Source: SFTJ01 sp045613305 (GTDB lineage Bacteria > Bacteroidota > Bacteroidia > Bacteroidales > Muribaculaceae). From it: a stretch of 64,000 nucleotides of DNA. Position numbers and translations under genes: made by a program. Below are positions 50,832 through 58,549 of the stretch, in pieces. Positions within the stretch are counted from its first letter, which is position 1, and the number at the start of each line of letters is the position of its first letter. The stretch lies in the NCBI GenBank assembly GCA_045613305.1, contig JAZLAU010000028.1:1-64000 (forward strand), given 5' to 3'. Under the pieces are notes generated by a model that was given only the letters and a program-made list of their open reading frames with translations, searched no databases and was not told where the DNA came from.

Positions 50832-53087
50832 ATGTTAAAGCATATAAGCATAAAAACAATAGTTGCGAGCATTCTTTTGGTATTATTGGCATGTCCTAAT
50901 GCCGAAGCAAAAAAGATGCCTGTTGACTATGTGAACCCTTACATGGGAAATATAAGCCACTTGCTGATGCCCACCTTTCCAACCACTCATTTGCCAAATG
51001 GCATGATGAGAGTGTTTCCTCGCAGGGGCAGTTTTGTGGAAACTACCATCGACGGCTTGCCAGTGCTGCTGGTTAATCATCGTGAGTTGCATAACTTTAA
51101 CATTTCGGCTTTGCAAGGCGAGAATGTGGAGTTGCACAAGGTGGTTCGCACCGAATACGACAATGAGGTGATTACTCCTTACTATTTTAAGGTTGATGTT
51201 GATGAGCAGCGAGTAGAGGCAGAATTTGCGCCATCGTATCACTCGGCAATATATCGATTCACGTTCACTTCTCCCGAGTCGGCTTACATTATACTCAATT
51301 CGTCGAACGGAGCAGTGAAAATAGAAGGTAATAGCATCAGCGGCCACCAATACACTTGGGGCAATGTGAAGATTTACATATATTGTGAATTTGATGCACC
51401 GGCAACTCAAAGCGGCATACTAAAGGGCCGCTCAATGGATGCGTCGCGAAACGAAGGCCGAGGCGACGATGCTTGTGCAGTGATTAAGTTTGATGGCAGT
51501 CAGGCAGTAAATTTCAAGTATGCCGTTTCGTTTATCAGTGAAGAGCAGGCAAAGGAAAACTTGAAGCGAGAAATTTCGGATTTCGACTTTGCAAAGGTGA
51601 AGAAAGCCGGATATGATGCATGGAATAGAGAATTGGGCAAGATAGAGGTGAAAGGCGGCACAGAAGATGACAAAGTGGTGTTCTACACATCGTTATACAG
51701 AGTGTATGAGCGTCCGGTAAACATTAGCGAGTATGGCCGTCATTTTAATCCGTCGGACCAAAAGGTATATCCCGACAATGGTCATGAATTCTACACCGAT
51801 GATTGGTTGTGGGACACATACCGAGCAGCGCATCCGTTGCGAATATTGATTGACCCGAAAGTGGAAAACGATATGATAGTGTCGCTAATACGCACAGCAG
51901 AGCACATGGGGAAGCAGTGGTTTCCTACGTTCCCTGCGGTGTCGGGCGATTCGCGAAGAATGAATTGCAACCATGGTGCGGCAGTGGTGGCCGATGCGTG
52001 GGCAAAGGGATTACGAAATTTCGATTTGAAACAAGCGCACGAATATTTGCGTGGAGCCATGGAGGACAAAACACTGGCGCCATGGTCGTCGCGCGACGGG
52101 GCAGAATATAATGAGTTTTACTATACACATGGCTATGTGCCGGCATTGGCACCGGGTGAACGTGAAACATGGCGCGAGGTTGACGGATTTGAAAAACGTC
52201 AGCCGGTTCCGGTTACATTGGGCACTTCGTATGACCACTGGTGTATGTCGCAAATAGCAGGATTTTTGGGCGATGAATCGTTGGCTGCAAAGTATCTCGA
52301 TTATTCATACAATTATCGCAACCTGTTTAATCCACAAACGTCGTTTTTCCATCCCAAAGACAAGTATGGCAAGTTTATAGAGCCATTTGATTATCGTTTT
52401 TCGGGAGGATTGGGTGCACGAGAATATTATGATGAAAACAACGGATGGGTTTTCCGATGGGAAGTGCAGCACAATGTGGGCGATTTGGTTCGCTTAATGG
52501 GCGGTGCCGATAAATTTTGCCGTAACCTCGACCAAACCTTTAGTGAATGGCTGGGCCGCAGCAAATTTGAGTTTTATTCGCAGTTGCCCGACCACACAGG
52601 CAATGTGGGCCAGTTCTCGATGGCCAACGAACCATCGTTGCACATACCATATCTTTATAACTATGCCGGAAAGCCTTGGAAAACACAAAAGGCAGTGCGT
52701 CAATTGGTTGGAGAATGGTTTAGAAACGATTTGATGGGAGTTCCGGGCGATGAAGACGGCGGCGGCATGTCGGCATTTGTGGTGTTCTCAATGATGGGCT
52801 TCTATCCTGTAACACCAGGTTCGCCAAGTTATAACATAGGCAGTCCGTTTTTTGAAGAGATAAAGATAAAGTTGGGTAACGGCAAAGTGCTGAAAATAAT
52901 AGGCGAAGGCAGCAGTTACGATAACAAATATATTCAAAGTGCGAAACTTAACGGAGAACCACTTAACAAGCCATGGTTCTCTCATTCAGATATAGCAAAT
53001 GGCGGCGAGGTACGACTAAAGATGGGCAGCAAGGCTAATAAGGCATGGGGCTTAGAGTCGGCACCGCCATCAGCACCAATAAAATAA
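50832..53087 (+). CDS. GH92 family exo-alpha-mannosidase-like enzyme, secreted
   Basis: The ATG at 50832 is chosen over 50775 because it opens a signal peptide (MLKHISIKTIVASILLVLLAC..). 751 aa, full length. N-terminal VDYVNPYMGN, barrel motifs WLWDTYRAAHPL, SMANEPSLHIPYLY (acid Glu in the NEP motif) and YNIGSPFFE. The family block normally G-N-D-D-x-G-Q reads GDEDGGGMSAFVV here, unlike the other GH92 at 35600-37837, so it belongs to a different subgroup with perhaps a different leaving-group or linkage preference. The region ACPNAEA may be a lipobox (Cys21 of this start), so attachment to a membrane is possible. Head of the enzyme half of the operon; GH30 follows at 28 nt. Confidence 0.88.
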   Translation: MLKHISIKTIVASILLVLLACPNAEAKKMPVDYVNPYMGNISHLLMPTFPTTHLPNGMMRVFPRRGSFVETTIDGLPVLLVNHRELHNFNISALQGENVELHKVVRTEYDNEVITPYYFKVDVDEQRVEAEFAPSYHSAIYRFTFTSPESAYIILNSSNGAVKIEGNSISGHQYTWGNVKIYIYCEFDAPATQSGILKGRSMDASRNEGRGDDACAVIKFDGSQAVNFKYAVSFISEEQAKENLKREISDFDFAKVKKAGYDAWNRELGKIEVKGGTEDDKVVFYTSLYRVYERPVNISEYGRHFNPSDQKVYPDNGHEFYTDDWLWDTYRAAHPLRILIDPKVENDMIVSLIRTAEHMGKQWFPTFPAVSGDSRRMNCNHGAAVVADAWAKGLRNFDLKQAHEYLRGAMEDKTLAPWSSRDGAEYNEFYYTHGYVPALAPGERETWREVDGFEKRQPVPVTLGTSYDHWCMSQIAGFLGDESLAAKYLDYSYNYRNLFNPQTSFFHPKDKYGKFIEPFDYRFSGGLGAREYYDENNGWVFRWEVQHNVGDLVRLMGGADKFCRNLDQTFSEWLGRSKFEFYSQLPDHTGNVGQFSMANEPSLHIPYLYNYAGKPWKTQKAVRQLVGEWFRNDLMGVPGDEDGGGMSAFVVFSMMGFYPVTPGSPSYNIGSPFFEEIKIKLGNGKVLKIIGEGSSYDNKYIQSAKLNGEPLNKPWFSHSDIANGGEVRLKMGSKANKAWGLESAPPSAPIK

Positions 53088-53115
53088 TAAACCAAAAACC
53101 AAAAAATTGCATAAG

Positions 53116-54537
53116 ATGTATAAGATTGGAAAAGTGTTGATATTGATAGCCCTGACAGTGATGATGGGTGTTGAGGCGTTGGCGTCAAACTATGTGTTTA
53201 AGTCGTCGACATCGGATGCATTGTGGCAGGACAATAATAGAGTTACAATTAAGGCATATAATAACCATGAACCTTATGACGTGATGATAACACGTTATGC
53301 CGAACAGCAGATAGAGGGTTTTGGCGGCTGCTTTAATGAGTTGGGCTGGATAGCATTAACTCATTTGAGCAAAAATGAGCGCGAAAAGGTTATGAACGAG
53401 TTGTTTACGCCCGGTTATGGCCTGAATTTCGTATATAATAGAGCACCGATTGGCGCAAATGACTTTGCCACAAATTGGTATTCGCTTAACGAAGTTCCCG
53501 GCGATTTCGAAATGAAGCATTTCAGCATAAAGCGCGACAAAAAGTGCTTGCTGAAGTACATTAAAGAAGCATTGAAGAAGAATCCTGATATGAAGTTGTG
53601 GGCAAGCCCATGGAGCCCACCAACATGGATGAAAACCAACGGCCACTATTCAAACCGCGCGGGTGAAGCAAACGATTTGGCCAAAGACAAGGAAGTTCCT
53701 ACAGGTAACGACCAATTCATATTAGAAGACCGCTATCTAAAGGCCTATGCAGAATATTTCTCGCTCTATGTGGATGCATATGCCAAAGAGGGCGTAAAAG
53801 TGAATATGATACAGTTCCAGAATGAGCCTTACACATTCAATATTTGGCCAAATACATCGTGGACACCTCATGGCATGTCGGTGTTTTTGGGTGCATATTT
53901 AGGCCCGTTGTTTGCGGAGCGCCATCCAGAGGTGGAATTGTGGTTGGGTACGCTTAACACCGACCGTCTTGACCACGTTGACTACATTATGAACAGTAAT
54001 GCGGGCAAATATATTAAGGGCGCAGGTTTTCAATGGGAAGGAAAAGACCTAATAGGCCGTGTGTTTAAGAAATATCCACAATTGACACTGATGCAAACCG
54101 AAAATGAATGTGGTGGCGGAGAGGCTAATTGGGGCTCGGCAGAGCATTCATTTAATCTGGTAAAGAAATATTTAGAGGGAGGTGCTTCGATTTACACCTA
54201 TTTCAACATGGTGCTTCAAGATGAGTGTGTGAGTTCGTGGGGATGGAAGCAAAACACCTTGGTCATAGTTGATTCGAAGACGAAGACCGCGAAATACACA
54301 CCAGAATTCTATATGTTTAAGCACGTTAGTCATTATGTTCAGCCAGGTGCGCATAAGATTAAACTCATGGGTAATGGCGATGATATGCTTGCATTTAGAA
54401 ATCCTGATGGCTCAACCGTGCTTGTGGTTGTGAATAAGGAAGGCCATAGCGTGAAAAAGAACGTTATTTTTGGCGATAAGGTTTATGAGCTTGAAGTTGA
54501 TGCAAAGTCGTTTAATACTTTGATAATTAATAAATAA
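53116..54537 (+). CDS. GH30 beta-glycosidase, secreted (first of two)
   Basis: The ATG at 53116 is preferred to the TTG three codons earlier. 473 aa: signal peptide (about 1-24), (beta/alpha)8 barrel and the side beta-sandwich typical of GH30. Signatures: EGFGGCFNELGW, LWASPWSPPTWMKTNGHYS, acid/base Glu237 in QFQNEPYTF, nucleophile Glu329 in MQTENECGGG, and SSWGWKQNTLV. Family activities include beta-1,6-glucanase, beta-glucosidase, beta-1,6-galactanase and xylanase. The GCFNELGW form is close to the Bacteroidetes glucosidase/beta-1,6-glucanase type, not to the xylanase subgroups. It is 6 nt before a paralogue, so the pair came from a tandem duplication. Confidence 0.9.
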   Translation: MYKIGKVLILIALTVMMGVEALASNYVFKSSTSDALWQDNNRVTIKAYNNHEPYDVMITRYAEQQIEGFGGCFNELGWIALTHLSKNEREKVMNELFTPGYGLNFVYNRAPIGANDFATNWYSLNEVPGDFEMKHFSIKRDKKCLLKYIKEALKKNPDMKLWASPWSPPTWMKTNGHYSNRAGEANDLAKDKEVPTGNDQFILEDRYLKAYAEYFSLYVDAYAKEGVKVNMIQFQNEPYTFNIWPNTSWTPHGMSVFLGAYLGPLFAERHPEVELWLGTLNTDRLDHVDYIMNSNAGKYIKGAGFQWEGKDLIGRVFKKYPQLTLMQTENECGGGEANWGSAEHSFNLVKKYLEGGASIYTYFNMVLQDECVSSWGWKQNTLVIVDSKTKTAKYTPEFYMFKHVSHYVQPGAHKIKLMGNGDDMLAFRNPDGSTVLVVVNKEGHSVKKNVIFGDKVYELEVDAKSFNTLIINK

Positions 54538-54543
54538 AAACAT

Positions 54544-55959
54544 ATGAAGAAAACTATCATTTCAATTTTGGCACTTTTGCTTGCATTGCCTTATTCGGTA
54601 GCGCAAAAAATAGAATGCAAGGTGTCGGTAGAAGGTAATTATTGGCAGGCCGATAAGTCGGTTAAATTTTCAAAGACAGCCGAAGAAGGGAGCCAGTTGA
54701 TAAAGGTGGTGGGCCCAGCGCAAGAAATTGACGGTGTGGGCGGAACCTTTAACGAACTTGGATGGGATGCAATGAGTTATTTGCCTGAATCAGAAAGAGA
54801 TGCTATAATTCACAATTTCTTTAGCAAGAATGAGAGTAACTACACAATAGCACGTTTCCCGATAGGTGCGAGCGATTTTGCTATGAATTTTTATTCGCTA
54901 AATGATGTTGTCGACGACTTTGAGATGATAAATTTCAGCATAGACCGCGACCGTCACATACTGATGCGTTACATTAAGGAAGCATTGAAGGTGAATCCCG
55001 ATTTGATGCTATGGGCAAGTCCTTGGAGCCCACCGGGATGGATGAAAACCAATAATCACTATGCAAGTTGTGTAGATGATGATGATAATAATCAAAATGG
55101 TTTGCCAAAGGACCGCGAACTTGAATTGCCTACAACGGGCATGAAAATGCAGTATGGCTACCTTAAAGCTTATGCGCTATATTTTTCTAAGTTTATCAAG
55201 GCCTATGCAGCAGAGGGCGTGAAGGTTTCGTTCATCGGATTGCAAAATGAACCATGTTCAACCCAAAAATACGCGAGTTGCACTTGGCGTCCAGAAGATA
55301 TGGCCTACTTTGTGGGTAATTTCCTTGGTCCACAATTTGAGCAAGACGGAGTGGATGCAGGAATTTTGTTTGCAACCATCAACCGCGACAATCCTGCATA
55401 CTCGCGAGTGGCATTAGATGATGCAAAAGCCAAGAAATATTGGATGGGTGCAGGTTATCAATGGGACGGAAAGGGTGCAATACCATATATAAATAAAGAA
55501 TATCCTCACCTAAAGCTCTATCACACTGAGGCAGAGTGCGGAAATGGCTCTAACGACTGGGGCGCTGCCGAACACACTTGGTGGCAGATTTGTCACTATT
55601 TCCGTCACGGTGCACGCAACTTCCAATATTGGAATATGGTGCTCGACCACACTGGGGTAAGTCCTTGGGGATGGAAGCAAAACTCGTTGGTAACGGTCAA
55701 CACCGAAACCAAGCAAGTGACTTACAATCCTGAATATTACTTGATGAAGCACTTGGGCCACTATTTGCAACAAGGCGCGCATTATCTAAGCCTTGAGGGC
55801 GATGGCGACAACTTGGTGGCTTTTGCTAATCCTGATGGAACCACTGCTATGTTGCTGGTGAATAGAGATAACCAACCTAAGCGTTTGTCGGTGAACATTG
55901 CCGGAAAATATATTAACATAACCCTTAAACCAAAATCATTCAACACATTACACTTTTAA
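54544..55959 (+). CDS. GH30 beta-glycosidase, secreted (second of two)
   Basis: 471 aa, paralogue of the previous gene with the same domain order. Signal peptide (1-20, ending SVA). Signatures: DGVGGTFNELGWDAM, LWASPWSPPGWMKTNNHYA, acid/base Glu236 in GLQNEPCST, nucleophile Glu329 in YHTEAECGNG and SPWGWKQNSLV. It differs from its neighbour by a D/N-rich loop (CVDDDDNNQNG, 176-186) after the substrate-binding PGWMKTN, beside the active site, which suggests a different substrate or chain length. 21 nt before GH3. Periplasmic by signal peptide. Confidence 0.9.
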   Translation: MKKTIISILALLLALPYSVAQKIECKVSVEGNYWQADKSVKFSKTAEEGSQLIKVVGPAQEIDGVGGTFNELGWDAMSYLPESERDAIIHNFFSKNESNYTIARFPIGASDFAMNFYSLNDVVDDFEMINFSIDRDRHILMRYIKEALKVNPDLMLWASPWSPPGWMKTNNHYASCVDDDDNNQNGLPKDRELELPTTGMKMQYGYLKAYALYFSKFIKAYAAEGVKVSFIGLQNEPCSTQKYASCTWRPEDMAYFVGNFLGPQFEQDGVDAGILFATINRDNPAYSRVALDDAKAKKYWMGAGYQWDGKGAIPYINKEYPHLKLYHTEAECGNGSNDWGAAEHTWWQICHYFRHGARNFQYWNMVLDHTGVSPWGWKQNSLVTVNTETKQVTYNPEYYLMKHLGHYLQQGAHYLSLEGDGDNLVAFANPDGTTAMLLVNRDNQPKRLSVNIAGKYINITLKPKSFNTLHF

Positions 55960-55980
55960 TGTGCTAAAAAACTAATTGAT

Positions 55981-58536
55981 ATGAATAAATTTTTTAAAGT
56001 AATTTTGTCTGTAATTGTGGCCGCTGCTGCTCTTAATGCAACAGCGCAGCCAACCGATTTGTATAAGGACATGAATGCTCCCACTCATGACCGCATTATG
56101 GATTTGTTGTCGAAAATGACAGTTGACGAAAAAATATCGTTGATGATACATAATGCTCGTGGAGTGCCACGCTTGGGCATACCTAAATATTATATGGGTA
56201 ACGAAGCATTGCACGGCATTGTTCGTCCGGGCAAGTTTACTGTGTTCCCACAGGCTATTGCTTTGGCAGCAACCTGGAATCCAGAATTGATACATCAGGT
56301 AACAACAGCAATATCTGACGAAGCCCGCGGAAAGTGGAACTACTTTGAGCAAGGGAAGAATCAACGCGACTTTTCGAGCGATTTGCTCACCTTCTGGTCG
56401 CCAACCGTGAACCTTGCACGTGACCCACGTTGGGGCCGCACTCCAGAAACCTATGGCGAAGACCCATTCTTGACAAGTGCCATTGGTGTGGCATTTACAA
56501 AGGGTTTGCAAGGCGATGACCCACGTTACATAAAGGTGGTTTCAACACCAAAGCACTTTGCTGCAAATAATGAAGAGCATAACCGAAGCCATTGCAATGC
56601 AGTGATATCGGAGCGCAACTTGCGTGAATATTATTTGACACCATTCGAAAAATTGGTGAAGGATGCCAATGCACAATCAATAATGTCGGCCTACAATGCC
56701 GTTAATGGAGTGCCTTGTAGTGCGAATAACTGGTTGCTACAAAAGGTGTTGCGTAAGGATTGGGGTTTTGACGGATTTGTGGTGAGTGACTGTAGTGCAC
56801 CAGCATGGGCAGTTACTGAGCATAAGTTTGTGCGTGATTATGAAACTGCCGCTGTGCTTATGATTAAGGCCGGCCTCGACCTTGAATGTGCAGAAGATGT
56901 GTACACTCAGCCATTGAAAGATGCATATAAGCACTATAGAGTGAGCGATGCCGACATCGATTCGGCTGCATATCGCATACTACGAGCACGCATGCGTTTG
57001 GGTATGTTTGACGACCCTGCGCAAGTGCCTTACACAAAAATCAGCCCAGATGTGGTAGGCTGCAAAGAACATCAAGAGTTGGCACTTGAAACAGCACGCC
57101 AAAGCCTTGTGTTGTTGAAAAACGAAAAGAATTTCTTGCCGTTGAATGCAAAGAAACTCAAGAAAATAGCCGTTGTAGGCCCAAATGCCAACGTTATAGA
57201 GTTTGGCGACTATTCTGGCACACCAGTTAATGAGCCAGTATCGATACTTGAAGGCATACGTCGCCAAGTGGGCAACGATGCTGAAGTGCTATTTGCACCA
57301 TGGACTCAAACCTCAGAAGGCTATGAACCAATTAGCAGAGCATTCTTCCCAGATGGATTGAAAGCCGAATACTTTGACAATGCTGAGTTGCAAGGCACAC
57401 CAAGAACTCGCACCGAATATGAAATATATTACGACCCAGCAAGCCAACCACCAGACCCAATGTGGGGCACAGCGCCAATGTCGATAAGATGGACAGGCGA
57501 TTTGCTTCCAACAGTTAGCGGCGAACACGTGTTGTCGGTTCGCACTGACGACGGTGTGCGTTTGTGGATTGACGATAAGATGCTTATCGACGGATGGACA
57601 TCGCATCCGGCTCAAACCGAGAGTGTGACAATTAATCTTGAAGCTGGCCGACGCTATAAGTTGAAAATGGAATATTTTGACGGTGGAGGCGAATGTTTTG
57701 CCCGTATGTATTGGCGTATGCCAGTGCTTGACTCTTCGAAGTTGCTCGACTTGTATGGCGAAGCAGGCAAGATAGCGCGTGAAGCCGATGTTGTGATTGC
57801 CGTGTTGGGCATCGACCGAAGCATTGAACGTGAAGGCCAAGACCGTCACTCAATGGAATTGCCAACCAACCAAAAGGAATTTATCCGTGAAATTGTTAAG
57901 GTTAATCCAAACACAGCCGTAGTGTTGGTTGCAGGTAGTTCGCTATCAGTGAATTGGCTAAACGACAACGCGCCAGCAATTCTCGACTCTTGGTATTCGG
58001 GCGAACAAGGCGGTAATGCAGTGGCTGAAGCGTTGTTTGGCAAGTATAACCCAGGCGGTCGTTTGCCATTGACATTCTATAACTCACTTGAAGAATTGCC
58101 ACCATTCGACGATTATGCAATTGAAAAGGGTAGAACATATCAATATTTCACAGGCAAGCCATTGTATGAATTTGGTTATGGTTTGAGTTATACCAAGTTT
58201 AAATACAGTAAATTGGCTGTCACAGTGGGCGAAGATGCCGTTAATGTGAAGTTTAATGTTAAGAACGTGGGCAAGCGCGACGGCGATGAAGTGGCACAAG
58301 TGTATGTTCACTATCCAGAAACCGGCGTTTACATGCCAATCAAGCAATTGAAGGGCTTTAAGCGAGTAGGCATCAAGAAGGGCGCAACTGCAACAGTTGA
58401 AATTGCTATCAAGAAGAGCGATTTGCGCTATTGGGACGAAAAGACCGAACAATTTGTTACTCCTAAGGGCGAATATAACATCTATGTAGGTGCATCGTCG
58501 GCAAATCTGCCATTGGAAGGAACATTTACGTTGTAA
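55981..58536 (+). CDS. GH3 beta-glucosidase with PA14 insertion, secreted (first of two)
   Basis: 851 aa: signal peptide (1-22), GH3 N-terminal barrel (about 30-340) with GNEALHG, KHFAAN and nucleophile Asp270 in GFVVSDCSA, then the C-terminal sandwich (about 385-) interrupted by a PA14 domain (about 447-580: LKAEYFDNAELQGTPRT, TDDGVRLWIDDKMLIDGW, YFDGGGECFARMYW), the rest of the sandwich with EREGQDRHSMELP, whose Glu is the likely acid/base, and a C-terminal FN3-like domain (about 755-851). PA14 in GH3 shapes the substrate pocket and is often linked with exo-beta-glucosidases. Paralogue of the next gene (13 nt). Confidence 0.92.
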   Translation: MNKFFKVILSVIVAAAALNATAQPTDLYKDMNAPTHDRIMDLLSKMTVDEKISLMIHNARGVPRLGIPKYYMGNEALHGIVRPGKFTVFPQAIALAATWNPELIHQVTTAISDEARGKWNYFEQGKNQRDFSSDLLTFWSPTVNLARDPRWGRTPETYGEDPFLTSAIGVAFTKGLQGDDPRYIKVVSTPKHFAANNEEHNRSHCNAVISERNLREYYLTPFEKLVKDANAQSIMSAYNAVNGVPCSANNWLLQKVLRKDWGFDGFVVSDCSAPAWAVTEHKFVRDYETAAVLMIKAGLDLECAEDVYTQPLKDAYKHYRVSDADIDSAAYRILRARMRLGMFDDPAQVPYTKISPDVVGCKEHQELALETARQSLVLLKNEKNFLPLNAKKLKKIAVVGPNANVIEFGDYSGTPVNEPVSILEGIRRQVGNDAEVLFAPWTQTSEGYEPISRAFFPDGLKAEYFDNAELQGTPRTRTEYEIYYDPASQPPDPMWGTAPMSIRWTGDLLPTVSGEHVLSVRTDDGVRLWIDDKMLIDGWTSHPAQTESVTINLEAGRRYKLKMEYFDGGGECFARMYWRMPVLDSSKLLDLYGEAGKIAREADVVIAVLGIDRSIEREGQDRHSMELPTNQKEFIREIVKVNPNTAVVLVAGSSLSVNWLNDNAPAILDSWYSGEQGGNAVAEALFGKYNPGGRLPLTFYNSLEELPPFDDYAIEKGRTYQYFTGKPLYEFGYGLSYTKFKYSKLAVTVGEDAVNVKFNVKNVGKRDGDEVAQVYVHYPETGVYMPIKQLKGFKRVGIKKGATATVEIAIKKSDLRYWDEKTEQFVTPKGEYNIYVGASSANLPLEGTFTL

Positions 58537-58549
58537 ATAAAAGAATATC

